A DNA stretch of 64,000 bases from Galerina marginata (lineage: Eukaryota > Basidiomycota > Agaricomycetes > Agaricales > Galerinaceae), in contig JAECYW010000006.1 in the NCBI GenBank assembly GCA_023014335.1, positions 3,286,001-3,350,000 of the forward strand, written 5' to 3'. Below, one piece after another: positions 47,300-60,200 of this stretch. A model generated the notes under the pieces. It was not told where the DNA came from. It saw only the letters and a program-made list of their open reading frames with translations, and searched no databases. Made by a program: the position numbers and the translations under genes. Positions within the stretch are counted from its first letter, which is position 1. The number at the start of each line of letters is the position of its first letter.

Positions 47300-49010
47300 T
47301 ATTAGCACATCCACACGTGTTGCTCACGACGATGGGAGTTCTTCACCTCCTCGTACTTCGAGCATGAACCCGCGATCACTAATCGATTGGATGTGGCTTG
47401 TCCTGCTACCAAATCCTAGCCGACTCTCAAGGACGCTGAGTTATACTCACCGCTCCAACACTGGTCAGCTTAGCATTGCTGGATCGGCAGTCACATCCAT
47501 TCATACGGCGCATCGATATGCCCAGTTTTGTGCTGGCTTATCTTTATAGACCGCCGGATCGCTACTGACACATCCACACAATGCTGCTCACAACGAAGAG
47601 GATCCTCCGCCCTCTTGTATTTCGAGCATGAAGGTGTGATTGTTAATCAGATTGGATGTGGCTTGCCTTGAGACCAATTTAGCCGACTCACAGAGGAGCA
47701 TTGAGTGATGCTCAACGCTCCAACACTGGTCGGCTTCTCTCGGTGGTTCAAAGCGCCAGTTACTTCCATTCGTACGTCACATTGCTCTTTTGTTTTAATT
47801 CCCACTTCGTTTCTTTTGACGACGTAATCTGCTTCCTGACTAGCCATCCCCTAGACGTCGTTTTCTCATCCCGTCTCCTATCGTCTTTTGCCTCTTGTCT
47901 CGTCACTCTCTCAACACCTCATCTCTGGCCATCTAAATTAGCATCGAACTGGATGTGCCCAGTCCTAACCATCAATGCCGACCTTTTAACAGGGTGCTGA
48001 AATATTTTATCGGTGCCCATTTCGTGGTTGGCTTGTCATTTGGAAATTCAGCACATCGACATACGCTGCTCACAATGACAGGAACCCTTTGCCTTCTGGC
48101 ACTTCGAGCATGACTTCGTGATTGCGTGATCATTGGTCGTTGAGAATCGAATGGATGTGGCTTGCATCGGTGCCAACTCCGAGCCGACTTTCAAAGGACA
48201 CCGAATCATACTCAGCGCTTCAATGCTGGTCAGCTTGATGTTTGGAGCCCTTGCAGTTACATCCATTCTTACTCAGTCTTATATCGCATTGATACTTGGT
48301 TTTAATTTTAATTTTCAGTCAGTTGCTTTTGACGATTTCATTGGATGTCCGACGCCCTTGTTTCTGGCGTTAAGTACCTCTGGTGCATTCCTAGGTTCAT
48401 TGGCCTTAAGGCTGGCGGAGATATATATTCGACGCGGGAAGCAGTCCAGGTGCGGCTCATTCTCAACTCGATCCGTCGTGATCTAGTTCCTGGCTTGCCA
48501 TCCCATAAACATCTCTTTCCCTTCTCGTCTCCATATTACTATCACTTTCCCCCCCTCTCTTGCCAATCTTCTGAACACCTCATGTTGGACAGTCTGGTTC
48601 AGCCTCAAACTGGATGCAGCTGGATGCGCCCAGTAGTTTTCTCAAAGCCGAGCTCTTGACAGGGCGCCGAGGTGTTTTATCAGTGCCCGGCCTGTGATCA
48701 GCTTGCGTAAGAGCCTCAGTGCGAGCACATCTACACGCGCTGTTAATGACGACCGGCAGCCTTCGCCTACTTGCACCTCGAGCATGATGTCCGTGTTCGG
48801 ATTGGAATCGAATGGATGTGCCTTGCATTAATACCAACTCCTAATAGCCGCCCCCGTTAAAGGATGCCGAGTTATACTTAGCGCTTCAACGCTGGTCGGC
48901 TTGATATTTGGAAATGCAACCACATCCATTCTTACTTACATCGCTCTGACACTTGGTTTTAATTTTCAACCCGTTGCTTTTGACGATTATTGGACATACG
49001 ATACCCTTGT
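47300..49010 (+). repeat. Four diverged tandem copies of a long unit
   Basis: Copies start near 47300, 47572, 48052 and 48724. Shared blocks in order are: CACRYTGCTCACRAYGA, CTTCGAGCATGA, ATGGATGTGGCTTGC, GAGTTATACTCA-like, CTCCAACACTGGTCAGCTT or its variants, ACATCCATTCKTAC, and in the last three GTTTTAATTTTCA with GCTTTTGACGA. The last two copies are spaced ~670 bp. An extra shared block (ACAGGGYGCYGA, GTGTTTTATC) confirms this period. No conserved reading frame is seen. Confidence 0.75.
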
Positions 49011-49049
49011 CTGGGGTTAAGTATTCCTGGGGCATTCCTAGGTTCATGA

Positions 49050-52000
49050 CTACCACTCCAATCTCTTGTCTCCACAGATAGGACCACACCCTGCTCCTGT
49101 TCCCGCGCCTGCTCCCTCGTCCATGACATCTTTCATCCGGTCCATACCAACCAACTGGACCGTCGTCGCCGCATTCAACCCAAGCGCCTCTGAATCCGCT
49201 TGTCTAACCAGCCACTTCTCAGTGCCCAGCACAGCGTCGATGTCTTCTTCCGGCGGCAACAACACCTGAATTTCCTCAGTGCCAGACTCGGAGGCGAGGC
49301 GGACATCAAATGCGAGTATCTCATAGTCGGCGTCGGTCAGGCATTTCCCGTCCGTGAGGGCGAAGTTTCGTTTGTGCAGTGGACATGATACGTACTAACA
49401 CGGTTGATGTAGAAAACAAAATGATAAATTGATAAATTGATGGAGAATATGAGCAATGATGTAGACGCACGAGATCGCCGGAGGGTGTATCACCGATGAT
49501 ACCATGATCGAGGACGAAAGCTCGACGATGAGGGCACCTAGCAAATTGAGATTAACAAAGGCATCAGCATAGCAGAGAATAAGCAAAGATATTAACATTT
49601 GCTGTGTCGCATAGAACCCCCTCTTCGGCACGTAATACACTGCTAACTGCGTATCCCCATACTTCACGGCTACACTAGTCGTCCCGTTCTCCGAAAGGAC
49701 CATGTCGGCCTTCGTAGCCACTGTTACCCACTTCCACTCTTTCTTCGGCGTCTGCAGCAGCTCGGGGGTGAGTTTGAGCGGGGCGCTTCGTTTAGGCCAG
49801 TCGGCAGGACGGAGTTGACCGCGCTCTGTGACAAGCTCAGCTTGGGGCCGGCGTTCGGAGGTATTGACAAATTGCTTGAATTGAGAGCGCTTCGCAGGGT
49901 CTGTGGCATGAAGGGGTTGTTGTTAGAGAATGGCTGGATTACTCAGTATGCAAAGAGAAGAACTAGCTCACCTTTAACGACGTTTGCCCATTCGTCCTCA
50001 TATGTGTCCACGAGGTTATCCATAAGCGCATCCAGCTCGGCGCATATACCGAGCTCATCATCGATAATGACTTTGCGCAGCTTCTACCGAATGAAAAGCA
50101 TTTTGTTTCAGGCCGGCAGAACAAGGAAAGCGGGATAAATCACATACCTCGATTCCACCTTCCATATTCTCGATCCAGCGGGCGGTGCGCTGCAGTTTGT
50201 CCGCTGTCATGATATAGTAGCCCAGGAATCTATCGATGATCCTGAGGACCTTTGACGGCGGGACGTCTTTTACGAATAACTCCGCGTGGCGCTAATTTTG
50301 GAAAAGTTGTTTTGACCAAGTCACGAAGTTAACCTTCAGCGAAGTACTTACTGGATTCGCACCACCATTTCCACCAACGAAAACTAGTAAGAAAAGATCG
50401 GTTCGATGTCAACTGATGTAAAGTAGATAGAGACCGAATTAAACATACTATTCCACCCTTTATCAGTGGCTATCACACCAAAGTCCTTCCCTTGCGCTTC
50501 GGCACACTCTCGAACACACCCTGATACACCACCTTTGAACTTGTGAGGACTGCGAACACCCCGATAGCGCTTTTCAAGTTGTACGGCGAGACCAACAGAA
50601 TCGCCCACGCCATAGCGGCACCCTAGCATTACAAAGCAAGCATAAGCAATGTGTCTGCTCTCTCGAAAGAGAAAGAGAAAAGGAAGTAAGCATACAGTTC
50701 GTTCCGACGCATGATTTAACGGTACGCAGACTCTTCCCGTACGCATGCCCGCTCTCGAACCCAGCATTGTTGAGTTCCTCCCAAATGGCTGGCAAGTCGG
50801 CTTTCATAGCACCAAACATATCAATTCTCTGACCTCCAGTGATCTACGAAAAAAAAATTCGATCAAGGAACGAGTTAAGTTGATTCACAATCGATTCTCG
50901 ATGGAAATTATAACTACCTTGGTATACAGCTTGTACTTTTTCGCAACCTGGCCAATGGCGATAAGCCCATCAGGCGAGATCTCCCCAGCTGCGATACGAG
51001 GAACGACACTGAACGTCCCATTTCGCTGGATGTTCGCCAGGAACTTATCGTTGGTATCTTGATTCTGATGATGCTCGGGTTTCATGATGGGTTCATTGTA
51101 TCTGCGAAACCAAAAGTTTGAGAAGGCTTTCATGATGGAGCTTGAAAATGCGAAGGAGACGACCGAGAGAAACAGGACGAGGACGTACAGGCTTGATAGA
51201 ATACTCCCAATCGCAGGCTTACATATCTCACATCCGAGCGCATCCTTCTTGATGCCAACAGTTTCCATGATCTCAGTAAAATTGGACAACTTCTTGATTT
51301 TGATGACATTGAACAAGTCAACGCGGGCCATGGCAAAGTGAGGACAAATGTTGTTGCTCAATGTATGGCCAGCTTTCTTCATCTCGGCATTGAAAATATT
51401 CGTGACCTGAATACAAGAAGATCACCTCAGACAACCATTTTGACATGTTCAAGCATTATTCGAACATACCAGCGGCATGCAACCGCCACACCCAGTTCCC
51501 GCTTTCGTCTTCCTTTTGAGATCAGGAATAGTAGTACAGTCGCCACCTTTAACGCTCTTAACAATATCGCCTTTGGAAACATTCTAAAAGTCAAAAAATC
51601 AGTCATCGTATCGCGATCGAAGAATTAAGGAGACAATGGTTTACGTGGCAACTGCAGACTTGGGCGTCATCGTCAAGGTCGCCACCATCATCTCCGCCTT
51701 CTTTCTTCGAACCAATGATCAATTGCGAAGGTGGCATCTCCAAGACTTTCTGAGAGAGAGGAAGATAGAAGCAGTTTGAGAGAAAAGAGAGACAGGAAAT
51801 GAAAAGCGAACACAAAACCTTTTTCTTCACCATAGCCACCAATTTCACGAAATCGCCCACATCACCAATCATCATCCCACCGAGGAGATACTTTCCGTCA
51901 GCGGTGAATATGTATTTCTTGTATGTGGAACTGAACGGATCGTTGTAAACGAGACATTTGATGGGTTCGTCAGCGCTTCGTCCACGCTTTTTAGGTGCTG

Positions 52001-53779
52001 CATTCATTGGGGTCTGCTGTGCTTCTGAGAGATTTGATGTTGTGTTGACGGTTATTTCAACTGCGACCTGGGCGAGCTCCGCTTGCTTGGGCGGCATCTG
52101 GTTGTTGGCGAGTTGAGATGCTGCCTGAGCTTTGACAGAGAGGCGTTTGTCGGCGAAGAAATCGCCAAAGGACGCGACGTCAACGCCCATCAACCTGGGG
52201 AAAACGTAACATATCAACAAAAATGGGAAGTTGAGAAGAATGAAGCCACGAACTTGAGTTTGGTGCTCAAATCGGGGGAATTCATCGTTCGCGGCGAGTG
52301 GGAGTCAGTTTGAGTTAAGTTGAAAGATAATATGTCCGCCATCTCGACTGTTATTAGGACAGAATCAGATTATGAAACGACACTACAATGCAGGACGTAC
52401 TTCCAGGTGCAATCAGCCCATAATAATTGCCTTGCCAACTGGCGCATTCGCCAATCGCGTAGACATCCGGCGCAGAAGTCTGAAGATCGTCGCTCACAAT
52501 AACGCCACCCTTAACATGGCACTCGATACCACATGTCTTCGGGAGTTCGTCTCGGGGTTGAATGCCGATTGCGTATATGACGAGGTCGGCATTGTGGATA
52601 GATCCATCTTGAAGTTTAAACCCAGTGAAGACTTCGTCGTCAGAGCCATCCGCCGCTAATCGCGTCAACTGTTCGGCGACAGAGCAGTTGGTCAGGACCT
52701 GTACGCCCATTGCCTCGATCTTGCGAAGAACCATTTCCCCGGCGTCTGCGTCAAGTTGCCGGGAGAGGGGATAAGCCTGGCGGTTGATGATGCTGACATG
52801 ACAAATCCTACGAAACGAGAATGTCGACGGTTAAATCCCATTAGTTCATTTGGAAACTCAAGGACTGTTACTCACGTCGCCAGATCATACACGGCCTTAG
52901 CCGCTTCTAACCCGAGAAGACCACCGCCAACGACTACGGCATGCTTGATGTTGTCTTTCGCGGCGTAGGATATGATAGCGTCGAGGTCTGAGATGTTACG
53001 ATAGACAAAAACTCCGCAGGTTTTGGCGACCTTCTCTGGCGACGTGTAGTTTGGGAGGCTGGCAGTTGATCCGGTAGAGAGGACACATTTATCGTATCGG
53101 AAGGATCGACCTTTGCTCGTGTGCACAAGATGTTCTTTGGGAGAGATAGAGGTAACCGCCTCCGACAGGTAATAACGGAAGCGGTCTGGCTGTTGTTCGG
53201 CGTACCAGCTGGGTGGATTTAGATAAAGGTTTTCTACCTGAAAGGGATCACATTGAGGTAAGATCTACGTGCAACGTCAAAAATAAACAAGATGCACATT
53301 GCGATGCTCGAAGTATTCTGTCAAACTGCATCAATGAGAAGTGGGGATAATTAGACAAGGAGAAATCATAGATAAGAGAACAGACAAACCCGACCCGATT
53401 ATAGGCAAAGTGAATCTCTTCTCCACAAGTGATGATGAAGTATTTCTGTTGCTGGTCCAGATCAAGAAGCTTTTCGATGAAAGCTTTCACGAAAATGCCG
53501 ATTCAGATTCGATCAAGGAAGAAAATAGTATTTAGTACCAATGCCAACCATGCCCAAGCCACCTGTGTAATATGGAGAGATAAGAAATGTTACTTGAGAG
53601 AAAATTAGATGAGACCCACAGACGAATATAATCTCTCGACCAGGTGGGTAATCGACCATCTCATCTGCATCCGCAGTCGAAAATGGTACAGGTCCTGGTA
53701 CAGCCAGCTGCTCATTGTTGACTGTTTCTGAACTGTGACTTGAGCGCGAGCTCTCAGCAGACAGACCAGATGAATTCAT
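49050..53779 (-). CDS. nir1: Assimilatory nitrite reductase (NAD(P)H)
   Basis: About 20 exons give roughly 1,130 residues, the usual fungal length. The enzyme (niiA in Aspergillus) reduces nitrite to ammonium in the cytosol. In order: an N-terminal FAD site (GLGMVGIAFIEKLLDL), the NAD(P)H site (VVVGGGLLGLEAAKAVYDLA), and IYAIGIQPRDELPKTCGI with VYAIGECASWQGNYYGLIAPG. Then a BFD-like [2Fe-2S] cluster (CSCHNVSKGDIV to GTGCGGCMPL) and the siroheme/[4Fe-4S] half-domains (FLANIQRNGTFSVVPR, VKSCVGTNWCRYGVGDS, VSGCVRECAEAQGKDFG). A C-terminal Rieske domain has C-P-H (CPHRRAFVL) and C-P-L-H (YVSCPLHKRNF). Introns split several motifs and all joins keep frame. The start MNSSGLSAES at 53779 is preferred, but MVDYPPGREI inside exon 1 is possible. 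It is divergent from nrt2. Confidence 0.95.
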
Positions 53780-54031
53780 GGCTCGAGGTCGCCAAAAGTT
53801 GGAGAGACCAAAAAGTGACAGGAAGCAAACAAGAAGCGAATTCTCCACTTGCACGACATGGACCGGGGCAGACTGGATTTAGAGAAATTAAAATTGGAAA
53901 GGAAGGCTGGAACGGTGAGATACCAGGCATTTGGCCCGACCTCAGATCTTCGTTGTTCGTGGTAGAGGGACGGTTGTTTACATAAGCGTGTTGAACGGTG
54001 TAATGAAACTCACACGCAGATTATAATAAGC

Positions 54032-54488
54032 CTTATCTTTTCGGCCCCTCTTGTCTCATGGATGCACTTCAAAATGACAAGCCATCGTGGAAGAACACTT
54101 GAACCAGCCGAAACGTACTCACTAAGGCTGACAGTCGACGATTCTTGGGTTTCTGATAGATACTACGGGACACCAATAATAGGGAAACCTAATACGACTT
54201 TCGAACTTGGGCAACTGGATGGACAAATCCTTCTCGTCGACTCGTCCTGGAGCTGGTGTTTGGCCTTTGCATCTTGCAACTCTTGTCGTCGTCTGACCTC
54301 CACGTATCTGCCCTTCTTATCTTCATATGTGTACGCTTGGAGTATTTGCGTCAAATCGTCGAGCTTCCAAATGCCAAACCTTCAAAGCAGTGTGAGTCAG
54401 ATAAGACATTCGTCAAAATAGATCGTCGACGAGTTCTCCATCTTCTTTCTTATCGTCCTGCCCCTTTCTTAGCGGATAACAAGATAAG
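54032..54488. promoter_or_regulatory. Cluster of six GATA cores between NiR and nrt2
   Basis: GATAA/CTTATC cores lie at 54032-54037, 54316-54321, 54400-54405, 54449-54454, 54475-54479 and 54483-54488. AreA/Nit2-type GATA factors activate nitrate genes under nitrogen limitation by binding such sites, often in pairs; the last two here are 3 bp apart. The placement in the divergent NiR/nrt2 promoter fits shared control. Binding is inferred. Confidence 0.5.
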
Positions 54489-54831
54489 CACCGTCCGCGG
54501 GGAAGCTCGACCACTCCGTGGGTTATGACCTTCATATCTAAGGGATCAAGATCTAATTCATCGGACTAGTGAGGTCGACACTCCCGCCAATAAGTCTGCC
54601 ACATCTACCGCGAGATTTCTAACTGGTCAGGTACCTCTACAAGGCCGAACCGAGTATTATTCTGGTCTCAGGCCTTTTATTCTTTTCTCTGGACCTTCCA
54701 AAAACCAACGCTGGCAGTTTCGTCTCATTCAAAACGGCGTAGTTCGGGATAGAAGTTGGGTTCCACGTTCCAAGCTCACGCCTCGTCTGGATTCTAGCCT
54801 TTGCACGCCTTAGCCACAATTTTCGCTTACG

Positions 54832-56814
54832 GTGGTGAAAAACGCGATGGGATTGAGGACCTCGAACGACGCTCCTCCTTTCAAATGGTCTCACCTTTGG
54901 GAACCTGCGATTGTAAACCCCGTCAATCTGAAAAGCTACACGATTCCTTTCTTTAATCTTCATGATCCTTATGCACGAGCATTTCATCTCAGTTGGCGTG
55001 CGTTTTCGTTGTCAGCACCGTATTCGTGAGCAAGTCATAACTTTTGCCTACAGTCGGTTTCTTCGTCGCCTTCCTCTCATGGTTCGCGTTTCCTCCACTT
55101 ATTCCTGATGCCATCAAGTCCGACCTCCACCTCACCACTGCCCAAGTCGGAAACTCCAACATCATTGCCTTGATAGCCACCCTCTTTGTGCGAATAATTG
55201 TCGGCCCACTCGTCGATAAGTATGGACCAAGGAAGGTCATGGCATACCTTCTCATCGTAGGCGCCATCCCATCCGGGCTTGCAGGAACGGCGAACAGTCC
55301 ACAGACTCTCTACGTCTTGCGCTTTTTTATTGGCATCCTCGGTGCTACCTTCGTTCCATGTCAAGCCTGGACTTCGGCGTTCTTTGACAAAAACTGTGTC
55401 GGGACTGCTAATGCGCTCGTCGGTGGCTGGGGTTAGTGATATAATCCTTCCAGAAATAACGATGCCCATATCCTATAACTCCCCTCACTTTACAGGTAAC
55501 ATGGGGTTTGTATAAAATTATCCACCAAACTTACAGTGAATTAATATTCTAAACTTTCATTCTCAGAGGCGGTGCAACTTTCATAATCATGGGTTCTGTC
55601 TTCCAGGGCCTAACCGCAAGTGGGCTGACCCCACACGTCGCATGGCGAGCGTCTTTCGCAATCGTACCGTAAGTTACCCTACTTCTTTCCAATGGTCATA
55701 ACCTTACGTGAATATCACTTGTCTTCAGCCTCCCTATTCTGTTCATTGTCGCAGGCCTTATTCTCATTCTTGGCCAGGATCACCCTGCTGGAAAATGGTC
55801 GGAGCGATACAACACCCCCGCCACTGCAATCGCTACTCGGCAAGGGCACGAATTTCACAACTCTCGCAGCGAGAAATCGTTGGAAAAAGAGGGAAAGGAT
55901 AGCGAAAATGCATTCGTCAGCATCGAACAAGTCAAAGAAGAAGACACCGCCCTCTTCCAGTCGACCGTCGACCTCGCTATCAACGAAACACTCACCTTGA
56001 AGAGTGCTCTCAAAATCCTGACTAATCCTCTAACATGGCTCCCCGCCTTCGCATATTTTACCACATTTGGCGTCGAGCTTGCCATTGACAGCCAGCTGGC
56101 TAATGTCCTATTTACGCTATTCACGAAAAAGCGACCAGGTTTTACACAGACTACTGCCGGGTACTACACTTCGATCTTGTAAGTCATGTGCATTTGATTC
56201 ATCTTATCGTCGATACTTACCTATATAACAGCGGTTTCCTCAACCTTGTCACGCGCCCTTTTGGTGGATATCTAGGCGACGTTATCTATCGTCATTACGG
56301 CACCAAGGGAAAGAAGATATGGACGCTGATGTGTGGCTTAATCATGGGTGTCTCCTTACTCGCTGGGGGCTTTTACCTCCAAAACCACCGACTTTCAAAT
56401 GATGCCCAATGTACGATTCCATTTTTCTCTTGTGGCGTACGCTGCCTATACCGCTAATTAATCCGTTTCTCGCAGTACCAATACTCATGGGAGTATTCAC
56501 CATCTCTGCAATCTTCTCTGAATTCGGCAACGGCGCGAATTTCTCCTTGGTTCCCCACTGCAATGCGTACAACAATGCGAGTCCTATTTCTCCGACCCCC
56601 TGTGATACTCTTCAGTGAATCTTGGTTCTAATATATTCTTCTTCCTCAGGGTGTTATGTCTGGAATCGTCGGTTCCTTTGGAAATCTCGGCGGTATCGTC
56701 TTCGCTCTCGTCTTCCGATTTGTGCCACAAGTCGGAAAATCATTCTGGATCATGGGCGTTATCTCTATTGCCATAAACATACTTTTAATCCCCATTCCCG
56801 TACCGAAGTTGTAA
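54832..56814 (+). CDS. nrt2: High-affinity nitrate transporter (NNP family, MFS)
   Basis: About 520 residues with the usual 12 membrane segments. Exon 1 reads [19 protein letters not shown] and ends HLSW (54997), and exon 2 starts at 55054 ([15 protein letters not shown]). The first nitrate signature GGWGNMGGGATF is split across three exons; the middle exon (55496-55505) is only 10 nt. A long hydrophilic central loop ([20 protein letters not shown]) follows. The second signature is in [15 protein letters not shown] joined to [16 protein letters not shown] across an intron that begins GC rather than GT (56577-56649). It ends IPIPVPKL with a TAA. The start may be ATG 54832 or 54847. The protein imports nitrate at the plasma membrane with protons. 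It sits between NiR and nitrate reductase and is co-directional with the latter. Confidence 0.92.
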
Positions 56815-57294
56815 TACTTGCTTTTGCGGGCTGCAGGTGTGACCAACTCCAATCCAAAAATCTGTTTCATTCAATTCCGAAGAGTAGATTGACCAGTGCT
56901 CTACAACGGTTCGACGAAGACCGATGGCTGTCGCTTGCATTTATATAAATCAAACCAACGACCTCAAATTCGTCCCTTGAGATCTAAATCTCGATTCTCG
57001 GAGTTAATGAACTTTAATTATAGACTCTGGACCCCTTCCAAATTTACGGTGTGAAAGAGATAGCAGTACGCCAGGTTCATTTTTGCTATCTCCAAAGTCC
57101 AGATTTCCCGACAGACTTCCAGAAGTGATACCTGGCACACAGATGGACTTTAGCTTATCTTTAGCCGAGGAGCTCATGGGCAGCAATCTCAATTTGATTT
57201 TGTCAAGACTTTCGACTGCTTGAGAGCTGAAGGGCCTAGTTAATTCGCCATCTAGGCACCTCGAGAGCCTATTGTGAAAGGCTATATCCCAAAA
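56815..57294. promoter_or_regulatory. Intergenic region upstream of nitrate reductase
   Basis: About 480 bp holding the nrt2 3' end and the nitrate reductase promoter. One CTTATC core is at 57154-57159. No clear TATA box is seen. Confidence 0.35.
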
Positions 57295-60200
57295 TGCGAA
57301 CTACTGGTAAGTAATACCGCGCCTTGTTCATATATCTTGGCTAGACTGCTCACATTATCCCAGTCGTCGATACCCAGGTTTCTTCGTCGTCTTCTGAAGG
57401 TTCACCGACGTCCACATCAACGTCCCCCTCGTCAATCGAACCTGAAAATACTGAAAAAATAGCACAAGGTGGTGTACGCCTACCCAGCCCATTCTTCCCG
57501 CCCTCTCTTGCTCAAGAAAACCCGAAATATGGCACGCAATCGTTCATTCCACGCGAATTGCCTTCCCATCTCGGGTTTGGAAGCATGCCGACCGAGAAAG
57601 CATGCTCTAGCATCGATACACAGGACATGTACGTCACACACATCATACCACTCAAACGTTTGACCCTACTTTCCTTACCATTAACACTAGCGGCACTCCC
57701 GACGCATGGATCCCACGAGACTCGCGCCTCGTCCGCCTAACAGGGAAACACCCCTTCAACTCGGAGGCGAGGCTCAGAGAGCTTTACGAGCAGGGATTCA
57801 TTACGCCCAGTAACCTCTTCTTCGTCAGAAACCACGGTGCCGTTCCAAGAATCGATCAAAAAAGAGCAGATGACTGGGAACTGAAAATTCACGGGTGCGT
57901 TAATCGATTTGTCGTGAACATAAATAGGTACCAATACTACCTACCTTGCCCCCTTTTCTCCGGGTAATAAAGGTTATGTGCCAATCCTATCACACTAACT
58001 CTCGAAGATCTGCGCACGAAATTCCGAGTAGTGACCGTCCCAATAACCCTCGTCTGCGCAGGCAACCGCCGCAAAGAGCAAAACATCGTCCAAAAATCGC
58101 TCGGGTTCTCATGGGGCGCAGGCGGGGTATCAACAGCCCTCTTTACGGGGGTGTACCTCGCCGACGTGTTGGCGCATGTCCAGCCTGCGCGAAGTGCGAA
58201 ACACGTTGTGTTTGAAGGGTGTGATGATTTACCGAACGGGCCGTATGGGACCAGGTAAGTACCTATAAAAGTGGCACTTTTGACCAATTCGACCGAGGAA
58301 GAAAGGCGTCCAAGTTGACTGACGATGATGATGATTTTCTTTCTAGTCAGCTCCTCAGCTGGGCGCGCGATCCACGAAAAGGAATGCTGCTCGCATGGGG
58401 GATGAACGGCCTCGCGTAAGTTCCCTGTCTTCCCCCCTTCCCCCTTTATTCTATCATTCACAATTCACAGCCTGGAGCCCGATCACGGCTTTCCTTTACG
58501 TCTTGTCGTGCCCTCTCAAATCGGCGGCCGATCCGTGAAATGGTTGACCAGAATCGAGATCTCCGCAATTGAAAGCCAACACCACCTCCACTTCCACGAC
58601 AATAAAGTCTTGCCGATGCCGCTCGGCCCAGATCAGGCGCGTAAAGAGAAAGAATGGTGGTATGATCCCAGGTATGCATGTTTCTAAGAGATCCTTAAGA
58701 AAGAAATGAGCAACGCCTTCGGACTTGAAGAAACGTGAATTGATAAATACTTTTCAAATAGATACATTATCCGCGAGTTGAGCGTCAATAGCGCTATCGC
58801 TTGCCCAGACCACGACGAGATCCTCGATACCAAATCGGCATCAGCAACATACACGATCAAAGGCTACGCCTACGCTGGGGGTGGGCGGCGTGTCACCCGC
58901 GTCGAGCTCTCCTCCGACAACGGCGACACCTGGGACCTTGCATCCATCATATACCCTGAAGACGTATTCCGGTCAGCCAGCTATACCTCTGATTCGGTAT
59001 ACGGCGAATTGGATCTGACGGAAACTGACACGTCTTTTTGCTGGTGCTTTTGGTCTTATGAGATGCCAATGGAGAGGTTGAAAGACAGCAACGCGATTAT
59101 GGTAAGGGGCATGGATGAGGCGATGGCGGTTCAGCCAAGGGATATGTATTGGAACGCGACGGGGATGATGAATAATTGGTGAGTGCTTCAATCCATCGCA
59201 GGTGGATAGCACGGGCGTTGGAAATTAGCACTGACGGGTCGTTGGGATTGTACGTAGGTGGTTTAGAGTATGCATCCATCGCTTGGAAGATGGGAAGCTA
59301 CGCTTCGAGCACCCAACAAGTGCGTTGTCCATTCGCATTCCTCGTTTCCTTTTTCTACAATTCATCTAACTTCACCTTGATTAAATCATAATCCAGTGGC
59401 AGGCACCCAACCAGGTGGATGGATGCAACGACTAAAGGACGAAGGGCTCGACCCATCCAAGCCCAACTTCTCGTTCGACTCGAATGGCTCAGACAAACCA
59501 GATGTTGTTCGTGTTTTAACGTCCAGTGAGGCCCCAATGACAAAACCAGGCATCGCACGCAAGATTAGCGCGGCGGAGCTAGCGTCCATGGAGGCGAAGG
59601 AGGAGGCATGGTTTGTCGTGCGCGGGGAGGTAGGTGTTGCTCCTCTGGTATCGCCTGCAAGGTTGAACTGATGAAATGGTTCTCAATCATAGGTATACAA
59701 TGGAAGCATGTTCTTCAAGGATCATCCGGGCGGGGCGCAGTCGATCGAGCTCGTGGCGGGAGAAGATGCCACAGAGGACTTCATTGCCATCCACAGCTCC
59801 GATGCGCAAAGGCAGCTGGCTGAATTCCATATTGGGACTTTCCAAAGCGACGACACTATTCACAATCAACATCTCGCTACCGATGACGACGACGACCCGA
59901 TGAAACCGTTCCTCCGCATAAAGAGGTGGAAGTCGGTCGAACTAGTGGATATACGTGAGGTGTCGAAGAACACAAAAATATTTAGGTTTGCATTGAAAGA
60001 TAAAGGGCAAGAGCTCGGGTTATTGCCGGGTCAGCATGTGTACGTGCGACTGAGGAGGAAGGGCAAGGCCGTGGAGGACGGTCGGAGTGAGTGGGTGCAG
60101 AGGGCTTATACACCGCTGTCGGAACAGGGTATGGCCGAATTCGTGGACCTGCTGGTCAAGTACGTCGGGTTTCCATAACAGTAGCGAAGTACAACTCCAT

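Noticed and set aside
54163..54420. Possible small minus-strand gene between NiR and nrt2 (KLDDLTQILQAYTYEDKKGR)
   Set aside because: The frame is coding-like but no valid start exon or intron of normal size could be built (about 28 nt between candidate sites). It overlaps the GATA-rich promoter, so it is left out of the gene list.
55077..55469. 130-residue minus-strand ORF
   Set aside because: It is antisense to the nitrate transporter exons, which carry conserved motifs.
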